Assembly: GCA_024345305.1 (NCBI GenBank)
Contig: BRON01000009.1
Coordinates: forward strand, 62,001 to 126,000
Length of the DNA stretch: 64,000 nucleotides
Source: Mrakia gelida
Taxonomy: Eukaryota > Basidiomycota > Tremellomycetes > Cystofilobasidiales > Mrakiaceae
Direction: 5' to 3'
Part shown: positions 18,769-29,282 of the stretch, one piece after another
How positions within the stretch are numbered: position 1 is the first letter of the stretch
Layout: every line of letters starts with the position of its first letter
Translations under genes and position numbers: made by a program
The notes under the pieces: model-generated
The model's input: only the letters and a program-made list of their open reading frames with translations
What the model was told of the DNA's origin: nothing
Databases searched by the model: none

Positions 18769-19849
18769 ATGTCTTGGGATCACAAACCAGACCACTTCGC
18801 TTCCTCCTCCTCATCCTCTCATCCAACTCGCTCCGTTCCTCCTCCTCCCCCCCTCCCAGCATCCTCGCGCAACAATCTCGGCGGGCGCTCAGCTCACGAG
18901 AGACATCGCTCTAACCTCGCCATCTACGACAGGGATGGTTCCAAAGCGAGGGAGAAGGAGAAGAGGATGAGGGAGGAAGGAAAGACTGATTGGGATGTGC
19001 TTAGAGAGGAACATAGGTCAGTCCAGCGAAGGAACAGACGGAGGGAAGGAAGGAGTGGTGGAGAGCTCACACCTCCTTTCCCTTCCTTCCTCCTCGTCTC
19101 TTCCAGGTTCATCCGAGACGACGACAACGATGGAGAGCCGTCTTCTTCGTCCTATGGAGAGGCCGTAGCCAGGAAGCTCGAGTCCCAGATGTTCAAGGAG
19201 TACGCTCTCATTGATCTCAAACACTACAAGTCAGGAAAGGTGAGCTTCGACGACTTCCCTTCCTCCCTCCATCTTCCTCTTCTTCCCCTGCTCATTTCTC
19301 TCTCCTTTTCCTCCCAGATCGCCCTCCGCTGGAGAACACCTCAAGAAGTTATCTCCTCTCTCGGCTCCTCAACATGCGGATCCCTCCGCTGTCCGTTCCA
19401 CCACCCTTCGGAAGACGCACCTCGAGCTCCTCCTCTTCAGACTGTTCGTTCTCTTCCTCTTTCTCACGTTCCAGCTCTCCCCCGCCCGCTTCCGCAGCGA
19501 CTCTTCTTCTTCGTTGTATCATCTCATCTCTCTCTCTCCCACGAAGCCACAACGAACGCGTCGAGCTGACCTCTTCTTCCCTTCTCGTCTCGCGTTTCGC
19601 CGTAAACAGTTCGAACTCCCCTTCGCCTACACCGAGAACAACGAACCCAAATCCGCTCTCGTCAAGGTCGTTCTCTGTGATCCTCGGTGCCGAAAGAAGC
19701 TGTTCTGGGGCAAGGGAGGCGGTGGTGAGGACGAGAAGGAGAGGCAGCGGGACTGGTCTCCTCGGGAGCGACCGCGTCGGAAGGAGGATAGGTCACCGTC
19801 GAGATCGCCGGAGAGGAGGGAGAGGAAGGAGAAGGATAGGAGGAGGTAG
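18769..19849 (+). CDS. FRA10AC1 family protein
   Basis: Four exons, 18769-19016, 19107-19239, 19318-19443 and 19610-19849, join in phase to 248 residues. The core matches the Fra10Ac1 domain: DWDVLREEHRFIRDDD, LESQMFKEYALIDLKHYKSG, RWRTPQEVISSLGSSTCG, the Cys pair of a small metal-binding site, then PFAYTENNEPKSALVKVVLC and CRKKLFW. The tail is Arg/Ser/Asp-rich (SPSRSPERRERKEK), as in splicing-associated proteins. The human protein is reported as nuclear and has been linked to the spliceosome; its exact role here is inferred from that. Confidence 0.88.
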
Positions 19850-20550
19850 CTGTGAGTTGGGCTCATGAAATGCAGCGGAAGGAAGCAGGAAGGGAGGAGG
19901 GAGTAATGACATGAACGAAACGAAACGAAACAATTCTGCCTCCAGAGCTCAGCGGTTAAGCTCCATTTCGGGAAACCGAAGAAAGCAGAGCCTACGTGAG
20001 TCATCACGTAGGAGAGAACGTCGGTGGTTGTGTCAGCGAGCAGGAAACGATCGTACGAGGAAGAAACGGAGAGAGCGTCGCGTCGACTCGATCAACCCGT
20101 CGGGGCTGGTCCTTCAGAGAGATCGTGCAGACAGGGATCGAGGGGTCGCAATTGATTTACAGGAGACATAAGTACTTGTGAGTACCTACCTTGAGGTATC
20201 TCACTTCTCGCGGCGAGCTCAGCGACGTCGGATCTCGGCACGACGCGTCGCTGATCTCGAGACTTTCTACGCCGTTTCTTTCCTCTTCTTTCCACCAGCA
20301 CGAACAAGCACCCGGTCTTCGATGTCCTATGATGAGTTCTTGCAGCAAAACTCCACACTCTTCTCCAGCATCTCCGCGTCCAGGTCGAGGGAGCAGTCGA
20401 GCTCGACATGACGTTGCGAGCTGGAGGGAGGGAGCAGGCTCAAGGGGCCTTGCCTCGTCTTTTCTCTTTCCTGGTGTTTGAACCGCTTTTCCCTCACCAA
20501 CCAAACCACTCACCCACCCATCGAACAACCAACAAACCATCTACACAACC
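19850..20550. other. intergenic, promoter of the short-chain dehydrogenase
   Basis: No protein or RNA gene is recognised. A short palindrome AAGTACTT lies at about 20169-20176. The last about 70 bases before the start are CA/AAC-rich, as is common for a fungal 5'UTR. Confidence 0.45.
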
Positions 20551-22475
20551 ATGGAAGGCATCAAAGACACCATCCAGAACGTCAAGGACCAGTTCGACGC
20601 TCCTGCCGTGAGTTCGAGCTCACCTCCCCTCTTCCTCCCTCCACCTCATCGCCCCCATCTCGCCTTCCTTCCTTCCTTTCAGCCCTCGACTCGCTCTTCC
20701 AATCCAAGCTGACCACGCCCCTCATCTCTTCGAACCATCTCTCTTTCTTCTCTCGCCGATATGTATCTCTCAGGATCCCTCGAAGACCAACTCTGCTCCT
20801 GGAGCTTCAGGAGCGTTCCCCAAGCCTGACGACTACGAGAAGGGACAGACTCAGAAGGGAAGAGTCGTCGGGATCGAGGCAGATATTCCTGGACAGAAGC
20901 CTCTCGTTACCGAGCAGGAGGGCAAGAACGGGTTCGAGGCCTACAAGGTGAGTGCTTGAGACGAGAGGAGAAGAGGGAGGGAGGGATGTGAGCTCGCATC
21001 GAGGTGGAGGGAGGGAGGGGGTTCTTGAAGAAGATCGTTCCTGACCGGTATCACCTCTGTGATTTTCTCGAGGATAGGCTGCTGGAAAGCTCGTCGGAAA
21101 GAAGACCATCGTTACTGGTGAGTCCTTCGACTTGAAGTGGAGGGAGCTGGAGGAAGAGCATCGATCCGAAAAGGAGGGCTGACTCGTCCATCTCTCCTCC
21201 CCCCTCTCTTATCTTCCCTCCCTCGTTCTCGCTTTTCAGGTGGAGACTCTGGAATTGGACGAGCCGCTGCCGTCATGTTCGCTCTTGAAGGCGCCGACGT
21301 CGCTATCGTCTACCTTCCCGAGGAGGAGGTCGATGCTCAAGAGACCAAGCGACTCATCACTCAAGCTGGCCAGATCTGCCTCTGCATTCCCCAGGATATC
21401 CGAGAGGAGGAGGGATGCAAGAGGGTCATCGATCTCGTCGTTCGAGAGTTCGGAAGGATCGATGTTCTCGTCAACAACGCTTCTGGTGAGCTCTCGTTTG
21501 AACTCGCGTCGCCGTCGCCGTCGACTCGTCGTACCTTCGAACGCTGACCTCCTTCCTTCCTTTTCTGTCTTCTCAGTCATGTACGACGTTCCCGACATCA
21601 CCGAGATCACCACCGAGCAGTTCGATCGAACCATTAAGACCAACGTGAGCTCCTCGTCTCTCCATCGCCCTCGTCGTTAATCTTCTCTCTCGCTGACCTC
21701 TTCTCGGATGCTCAGATCTACGGAACCTTCTTCCTCACCCGAGCTGCTGTTCCTCACATCCCTCGAGGAGGATCCATCATCACCACCGCTTCTCAGGTCG
21801 CTTACGCTGGGGTAAGTTCACTCTCCCATTTCGATTCGCTCACCTCGTTTCGTTCGATGCTGACTTCGACGCGTCTCCTCCTCGATTCTCCTTCCCCTGC
21901 AGCCTCCTTCCCTCGTCGATTACGCCATGACCAAGGGAGCTCAGGTCGCCATGACTCGATGCCTCTCGAACCAGCTTCTACCCAAGGGGATCCGAGTCGT
22001 GAGACCCCAACTCTCCCTCTTCTCCTCCCACACTCCAACTCTTTACCAACCCCCTCCCTCCCTCTCTACCTCCTGATTTTCTCAAACTCAGAATGCCGTT
22101 TGCCCTGGACCGGTCTGGACTCCTCTCCAGCCCGCGGCCATGGATTCGGACACTATGGCAAGTTCCGACTTCGCGTTTTTCATTCGCTCGTTCGAGCGCG
22201 CGTCCGCGTTGCTCGCCCTCGCTCACCCACACACTTCTGCTCTCTACCTCTAACAGAGCAAGTGGCACGACTCCCCCGCTCCCATTGGAAGGATCGGACA
22301 GCCTTCCGAGCTCGGACCCGCCTACGTCTTCCTCGCTTCGAGCGACGGATCCTTCATCTCGGGACAGTCCATCCACGTCAACGTGAGTATCCTCTCTCTC
22401 TTCTCGACACGCCTGGGAAGTTACTGACCTCCACTCTGTTTTGTTCAACAGGGAGGAGCTATCGTCTCTGGTTAA
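20551..22475 (+). CDS. short-chain dehydrogenase/reductase, stress-protein 39 / YhxC-like
   Basis: Ten exons, 20551-20607, 20774-20947, 21078-21117, 21240-21485, 21577-21644, 21716-21811, 21903-21998, 22092-22157, 22257-22382 and 22452-22475, join in phase to 330 residues. The Rossmann motif TGGDSGIG is at 90-97, the NNAS motif follows, and the catalytic triad is S221, Y234, K238 (DYAMTKG). The about 75-residue N-terminal lead with GFEAYKAAGKLVGKK before the Rossmann fold is the hallmark of the general-stress SDR group. The substrate is unknown; these enzymes reduce carbonyls with NAD(P)H. Intron 8 (22158-22256) begins GCAAGT, a GC-AG intron, and the frame fits only if it is used. Confidence 0.93.
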
Positions 22476-22825
22476 ACCGTCAAGACGCTCATCCACCGAC
22501 GCGACAGCTCCAGCTTCCCGTCTCTTTCCTCTCCTCTTCTTTTCCTTAACGACCCCTTCTACCTAAACCCCCTTTTGTATCGATCAAACACCCCCATGCT
22601 TTCAACTGAACATCCCCTCGCTCGAAAGAACGTCGACGAAAGAACGACCACGTTGAAGCTCGACGATGACGATCAGGACGATGTCTTTGTTATGAACTGA
22701 GGAACACGGAGATCGATAGCATTCTATACTACGACGTCAAGGCTAGGTGTTTGTGCGACGAAGCAGTCTCTCGAGGGAATGCAATCTACAGTACAACCTC
22801 TTCCGACGCCTGGCGGCTTCCCTCC
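22476..22825. other. convergent intergenic region
   Basis: The SDR gene (+) and MYND gene C (-) end here. No further gene is seen. Confidence 0.5.
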
Positions 22826-24252
22826 TCACCACGTCGGCGCGAAGCAAACGAGCTTGTGATCCTTCCAGTGGCTGACTTGATGCTCTGTTACGTCGACGGT
22901 GAGTCAGATTCACGTACAAAGCGAAAAGAGCGAAGGAAAAACAACGCGTTAAGGAACGGACCTTCGGAGCAGTACTGAACGACTTTGCACTGGAAGGTGA
23001 AGTCGAGGTCAGTCTCAATCCCATCGCGTAGAAACGAAGGATAGGGGGAATTCACTGACCTTCGAACAAGCTCGCACCTCCTTCTCCAAGCACGGCGCTC
23101 CCATCTCGTCCTTCGCTGCACACGAGTTCTCGTACGCGTCGACGGCGCGACGAAGACTATTCTCCTCCGCCTTCTTCTTCCCAGAGTTCAACCAGGACCT
23201 GTTCAGCAGGGTCACATATTCCATTGCTCCCTCAGCCCTTAGCATCCGACTCGGTTCTTGATAAGCCTCGAGGTTGGAGATGAGTCCCGCGATGCTTTTG
23301 TTGTATCGAGGGTCGGGAGATCGACGGAGGGATCGGAGGACGAGAGAGGGGAGATCGAGTTGAAGGACGGGAAAGAGGGATAGGAAGATAGGATGACTGA
23401 GCTGTAGGAAAGGAATCGAGCGGTGGGGGAAAAGGGGAGACGACGCAAAACAAAAGCGTTTGCGCTGAAGTCAGTCAGCAGCTCGTGCAGACTAGGGAAA
23501 AAGAGCATTTACTAACCTCTTCCCTCCAGTCGGTAGCATCCATGACCTTAAGCGCCACAGAGAGTTGGAACCTGGTGTTCTCCCTCAGATGCTCGCGAGC
23601 GAACCGATATCCGTACGGCAAGGTTGCTGCCTCACCCACAAGGTCGCAGTAGTAGGCGAAGAGGTCCTGATCGATGGCGTTGAAGTCTCCGATAGTGTTG
23701 CAGTGGAAGGTCCGAAAGAGAGCTGGGAGGTAGAGCGCCTGGAACTCGGCCTGATTCGAGGAAGATCGAAAGGCGACGCGACGTGGGCGACGACGATGTG
23801 CTTCAGCGTTTCTCTACCGTAAAGGACGAGAAAGAGAGAGAGAGGACATGACTCACCAGAAATACCTTCGTTGCCAGATCTCCCTTCGAGAAGATCAGAT
23901 CAGTCTGTAGAGCCCAACCGAAACCAACGTCAGTCCAACCTTTCCGCTCCCTCCCGCCCTCTTTACTCACTCACCATCGTCTTAGCCCTCAAGAAATCCT
24001 CCTTCGAAACAGGAGCGACCGCTTCAGCATCCCATCCAACCGAAAATCCTAAGATCTCTCCGAAGACCTTCGCCGAAACCCCATCCTCGTCGAGGTTCAC
24101 AACCGTCGTTGAGGGAATCGGCTGCGAGCAAGTCGGAATGCGAGTTGGTTAGAAACGAGTGAAGAAGAAGGTTGAGCGCCGTGACTTACCTGAGTGTAGG
24201 AGACCCAGTCGATACGACGAGGGTGGGAAATGGTGATAAGGGGTGGAGACAT
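22826..24252 (-). CDS. MYND zinc-finger protein C
   Basis: Seven exons, 24190-24252, 23975-24121, 23857-23904, 23517-23750, 23060-23401, 22962-22989 and 22826-22884, join in phase to 306 residues. The C-terminus holds a MYND finger: CAAKDEMGAPC, then CSKCKVVQYCSEEHQ, then HWKDHKLVC just before the end. One usual Cys is replaced by His (YCSEEH). A 28-base exon codes the middle of the finger, much like the 31-base exon in copies A and B. The N-terminal part (SPPLITISHPRRIDWVSY, GFSVGWDAEAVAP, LFRTFHCNTIGDF) is not similar to copies A and B and is unassigned. MYND fingers mediate protein contacts, often with transcription regulators; the partner is unknown. Confidence 0.8.
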
Positions 24253-25122
24253 CGTTTCTGAAGAGGGAGGGAAGGAAGAGGTGTGATGAGCTCGTCTCGT
24301 CTCGTCTCTCGCGAATTTCGTTTCGATCCCCCTTCTATGTACCGCTGCTGCTCCCTACGACCACGAGAGAGGAGAGAAAAGAACTCACGCAGGAGATAGG
24401 ATGTAGGAATATGGTTGATGAGTGGCGAGAGAAAGGGAGAGAGAAGATGATGGTGGTTCGAAAGCAGACTCCATCCACATTCGGTCGAGCGAGAAAGGGA
24501 GGGAGGGAGGGGAGCGGAAGTTTCTCTTCTCTTTTGACGAAAACGGGTTGGTTCCGACTCCAATGCGACCCGTCTACTAGCTCGGGCGGATGATGGTTTC
24601 TCGTCGGATGATCTGTGAGAGAAGCAGAACAGCAGAAAGAAAGGCGAGGGACGGGAGGGCGACGGGTAGAGGGGGAGACGAGACGCGCGTGTCGTTTCCC
24701 CCCCCTCAGTTTTCGATCCCAACTTTACGTCAAGCCAGTGGATAGCTTTTGGTACAAAAGAAGAATCGATCCCTATATTCGTAATCGTACCCTTCTTTGA
24801 TCGTCCGAAAATTTCCTCTCTCTTCTTTCTCCCTCTCGCCCAACCAGACTCAACCCAACCCAACCCAACCGACCCTCCTCGATCCCTAGGCCCCTTGTGT
24901 TTTTGCGTGCGACGATGATTTGGATGGTGGTGAGATGAGGTGGGAAGAGGGGGGGATGGGTATGATGCACCTGTGAACGAAGAACGCGAACGCGAACGCG
25001 AACGAGAGTCAGCGTTAGGAGCGAGGGAGGGAGGGAGGAGCGAAGGTGCGAGCTGAGGGAGGTGGGACGAACGAACGAGGTTGGGAAGCGAAAGAAAGAG
25101 AGCATGTGGTTGGTTGACGAGA
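24253..25122. other. intergenic, promoter of MYND gene C and 3' flank of SmG
   Basis: No gene is seen. A CGAACG tandem repeat of about four units lies at 24983-25005. Confidence 0.45.
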
Positions 25123-26034
25123 TTAGGCTGAGAGTGTCGAGACGGATGTTACTGAGTTTCCACGGATGACCTGAGGAAGGGGAGGGAACGGGAGAGAGAG
25201 GTGAGGTCAGTTTGGGGTTGGGCGAGCGAGGGAAGAGAGGAGGTGAGGTGAGAGAGGAGAGAGGTGGAGTCGAGAGAGTTGGGGAGAAAGATGGGCCGAG
25301 CTGTGAAGGTGCAGAGATATGATCCGAGAGCGCTCCGAGGATAGACGAGAGGACGGAGGTCGAGAAGGAGGGAAGGAAGGGAAGGGAGAGCTCAAGCTGA
25401 GATCCTGCCTTCCCTCCCTCCTCCTCCCCTCCCGAGCTGTAGCAGAGCCCATCCAGCTCGAGAAAGCGAGCCAACCCATCAACGAGGTCTATCAGCTCTT
25501 CCCCATCAGCTGGAGTAGAGCTTGAGGTCGTTCAGCTCGTTCGATGGAGCTCTCTCCTCTCAACCCCCTCCATCCCCTTCCCTTCAGCTCGACCTCTCAG
25601 CCTCCCTCTCTCTCTCCCTCCCGGCCCCTACCTCCAAACCTCAACCCAGCAGACATATAGATGATGGAGACTCTGTTACTCACGACCATTCCGATTGACT
25701 TCTTATCCCCAGCGGTTGACTCGTCTGAAGCATCGTCGACGACCAAGTTGAGGAAGATGTCGAACCCTCGAAGAACGCCCGTCACTTTACGACCTCCCTG
25801 GACGTGGATCAAAATTCGCTTGTCCATGAACTGATAAGAGAGAGATACAAGGTCAGCGTTGAGATGCGAGAGGGAAGAGGGCGCGAGAGAGAAGAGAGAG
25901 GAAGGAGGGAAGGAGGGGAAGGAGACACGCGAGGAAGCGAGTGATGGGTTCGCCCTTCTCTCTTCGCCGCTCTCTCCTGAAGTGAGCGCAACGAGACTGA
26001 CCTTCTTCAACTCTGGGGATGAGACTCTCGACAT
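25123..26034 (-). CDS. SMX2: small nuclear ribonucleoprotein G (SmG)
   Basis: Three exons, 26002-26034, 25684-25830 and 25123-25170, join in phase to 75 residues, the normal size. Sm1 motif is in FMDKRILIHVQGGRKVTGVLRGFDIFLNLV and Sm2 is the IGMVV block followed by IRGNSV in the last exon. SmG is one of seven subunits of the Sm ring on U1, U2, U4 and U5 snRNAs. The middle part of Sm2 is interrupted by a 513-base intron (25171-25683), about five times the local norm. It has a proper CTGAC branch and CAG acceptor. If the intron is not removed the frame runs on into a low-complexity tail without the IRGNS motif. Confidence 0.93.
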
Positions 26035-26188
26035 GATGGGAAGGGACTAGAAACGGAAAGGGAGAGAAGGAGAAAGGGAGGGATGGATCAAGTTGAGAGC
26101 CACTCGAGCTCCAAACGAAACGAAGAGCTGAAAACGCAAAGAGTTCGAGCTCTGCTCCTTGCCCACCATCTTCCGTAGAGAGAGGAAG
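26035..26188. promoter_or_regulatory. short bidirectional promoter between SmG and REX3
   Basis: The two start codons are divergent and 154 bases apart. The start of REX3 was set at 26189 because MFSTLSLFSSVRCP matches the usual family start; a Met 30 bases upstream is also in frame. Confidence 0.55.
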
Positions 26189-28711
26189 ATGTTCTCCACT
26201 CTCTCCCTCTTCTCCTCCGTTCGATGTCCCGATCAAACCTGCACTCGCTCCCCTTGCCCTCTCTCTCATTCAGCAACGACCTCGACCGCTTCGGCTGATC
26301 TCGCCAACCTCCTCGGACTCGCTCAAGCCAGCTCGACTCAGAGCTCGACGACGACGACGAGTTCGACGAGTCGTTCGACAGCAGCAGGACCCTCTTCGAT
26401 CCTCAAACGACCCGCTCCCCCCGCCAACTCTGGAGTGACAGCCGCTCTGGCCAGGGAGGTCAAGATAAGGAAGGTCGTCCCTCCATCATCAGCTCGTCCA
26501 TCCACCTCCACCTCCTCCTCCTCCTCCACCTCCTCAGCTCCCAACAAACGACCCAACCTCCCTCCAACCCTCCCCTCAACCTCTACGGACTGCCCTATCC
26601 TCAACTTTCTCCCTTCCCAAACGACGGTCCCTCTCAAAGATCGTCAACGAGCTCTCCAACTCCTCTTCTCAGCCTTCACGACCTTGTACTCCTCCCTACC
26701 CAACGGAGTCCCGCCAAAGGGACTCGTCGCTCAGCATGCCATGGAGCAGGAACAGGAAGGGTACGAGAAGGGGGGCAAGTTCGGATATAAGAATGTGAGT
26801 CGGACGCTGTACGAGCGAAGAAGGGGAGGGAGGAAGGAAGGGAGGGAGAGTCGAGCTCGCGTCTTCAAGCTCTCAAGCTCATCCTCCTTTCGTTTCGTTT
26901 CGTTCCATTTTCAGGCCCTCTCCAACATCCTCGTCTCCCTCCGTAAACGTATCCCACCCACCACCCTCTCCCACCCCTCCATAGGAACCCAATCCACCCA
27001 CCTCGCAGCCCTAGACCGTCTAGCCCGCGAGCAAGCGAGTAAACTCACCCCTCAGGCACTCGCGTCGCTGCTCCTCAAAGTGGGAGATTTCGACTCTTGG
27101 GGGTATATGAGCGAGGTTCCTGAAGGAGAGGGAGGGAGGGAGCCGCACTGCGAGGGGGAGGAGAAGGAGTGTGGGAGGTGTGGGGTGGGGTTCGTGGTTC
27201 CGAAAGGAGGGGTGGAGGGGTTGGAGGAGGGAGAGGGTGGGACGACGAAGAAGTGTAGTTATCATTGGGGGAGGAAGGTCAGTCTTTGAGGTTTTGTTTT
27301 CTTCTCGCTTCGAAGTCTTCCCTCCCCGTTCTGACTTTCTTCTTTCCTTGTTGTTCCGATTTCGCTCTCGTTTGTCCCGTCTTCTCAGCGATGGGGGAAA
27401 CTACATGGTTCGTCTTCGTCGTCGTCGTCCTTCGCGTCCCCTGCCTTCCTCTCCTCCAAACTGACCCAACCCTCCACCCACCCACCTCACCCCACCCCCC
27501 ACCCAGGCGTCCGCACCCAACTAGCGTCCTGCTGTCTCGCACCCTTCAACTCCCCAGGCTGCACCTCCTCACTCTCGCACGTCTTCAAAGAAACCTCTCC
27601 CACCGACCTCCATCGACGCGTTGGGTTCAAGACGACTGAGGAGGTGAGGGAGGGGCTGATGCGAGGGGAGATGGGGGGGATAGGGATGGGTGGAGGGTTG
27701 GAGGTTGGGGCGATGGATTGTGAGATGTTTGTGAGTACGATGGAAACGAGCGAGGGAAAGAGGGACGGAGGTGCTGACTCGCTTTGGGCTTTCGGTGCGC
27801 AGTACTCGACGTGCGGGATGAGCGTGGGGAGGGTGACGTTGCTGGATGAGGATGGGAAGGTCGTTTTGGATGAGTTTGTGAGACCTGATCCGGCGGCGAT
27901 TTTGTGAGTCCACGCGTCGCGCCTTGACTCGTTCTTGTCGTTGCCCTCGCTCGCTTGGGTTTCGCCTTTCCTCCCTCTCTTCTTTGACTTCCCATCTGCG
28001 CCTATCGAGAAACGTTTTCACTGACGCGTTCACTTCGAAACGATTCCACTCATTCTTACAGAGATCTAAACACTCGGTTCGTCTCCGTCCCGTCTCCGTT
28101 TCCTTTCCCGTCTTCTCTCCATTCCTCCTTCTGACCTCTCCTTCTTCCCTCCCGTCTCTCTTCCCCTTCCCCTCTCTCTTCCCTTCTCTCGTCTCCCATC
28201 CGGCTTTCCCAGATTCTCAGGCCTCCACCTCCCCGAAATCACCTCAGCCATCATGGACCTCGCCTCCGTTCGCGAAGCTCTCTGCGTCTGGGTCTCCCCT
28301 GAAACGACCCTCGTAGGACACGGACTCGAGAACGATCTGCTCGCGCTGAGGTTGGTGCATAGGAAGGTCGTTGATACTGCTGTGGTGAGTGGCTCCGTCT
28401 TGCGGATTTGTTTCGCAACGAGACGATAAGGGAGGAGAGGAGACGAGTCAGTCGAGTCGAGTCGAAGACAAACATCGAATCTCAAACCTGACCCCCGTCT
28501 CGTCCTTCCTCGTCATCACTTTGATCGGCAGATCTTCCCTCACTCAATGGGCCCACCCTTCCGGCCAGCACTCAAAGACCTCGCCTCGACGCACCTCCAA
28601 ACCATCATCCAGAACTCGGGAGACGATGGTCATTCGCCGGAGGTGGATGCGAGGACATGTTTGGAGTTGGTCAAGCTGAAGGTTAGGGAGGCGAGAGGGA
28701 GTGGGAGGTGA
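26189..28711 (+). CDS. REX3: RNA exonuclease Rex3-like, DEDDh family
   Basis: Eight exons, 26189-26794, 26915-27277, 27389-27407, 27507-27730, 27803-27903, 28062-28076, 28213-28384 and 28532-28711, join in phase to 559 residues. An N-terminal CCCH-like motif (CPDQTCTRSPCPLSH) opens the protein, typical of Rex3. A Cys/His region around residues 290-350 contains CGRCG and CSYHWGRK. The exonuclease domain carries AMDCEM (D400, E402), HGLENDL (D484) and H534 with D539, completing DEDDh. In yeast the family trims 3' ends of RNase MRP RNA, snRNAs and other non-coding RNAs in the nucleus. Two exons are very short (19 and 15 bases) and the frame depends on them. A Ser/Thr-rich stretch (residues about 30-130) is low complexity. 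Confidence 0.92.
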
Positions 28712-29282
28712 GGAGGACGAGCTGGAAGGGAGGCGATGGGGAATTGGGTCGGTCGGGGTGGGTGAGATTCAGTGGGAGGAGCGAGATCTGTTTTGGAACG
28801 ACGCAGATATACGTTTTTGTTTACGACTCTCTTTTACGACCTTGATGACGTTTTCGCGCTTGCATTATCTTCTTTTCTTCGCTCGTGGTGAGTGAAAAGT
28901 CAACTGGAACGAGAAGGTTATGATAGTCAGTCGAGTTCTCAAAACGCGTCTCTTCGTTTCGCCCTCGCAATCTCTTTCTGATGCTCCTCCCTTGCCTCGC
29001 CCAGTCACACCCAACGACTAAGCAACCAAGCCGGCGGCCTGTCCAGCCCGCCGAACAAACGGACGAAGGAGTCACAGAGGTCGAAAGGGAGTTTGAGCTC
29101 GTTCCAAAATCGAGACGGCAGATCTCGGATCCGACGAGAGGTGACTCCCAAAGCTGGGTTCGAAGATGAAAGCTCGCTCGCATGTCTTCCTGACCAACCA
29201 CAACGCTCACCCTCTCTCTCTCCCTCCCCTTTTGCTTCGCCTACCAAACTCCACTCTTTCAACAACAGCAGCAGCAACAGCC
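28712..29282. other. intergenic, promoter of the MFS transporter
   Basis: No gene is seen. Short runs of CAACAG lie just upstream of the start codon. Confidence 0.45.

Noticed and set aside
24773..25474. Minus-strand frame of over 200 codons overlapping SmG intron 2 and 3' flank
   Set aside because: Ser/Pro/Leu low complexity, and it overlaps the SmG last exon in another frame.
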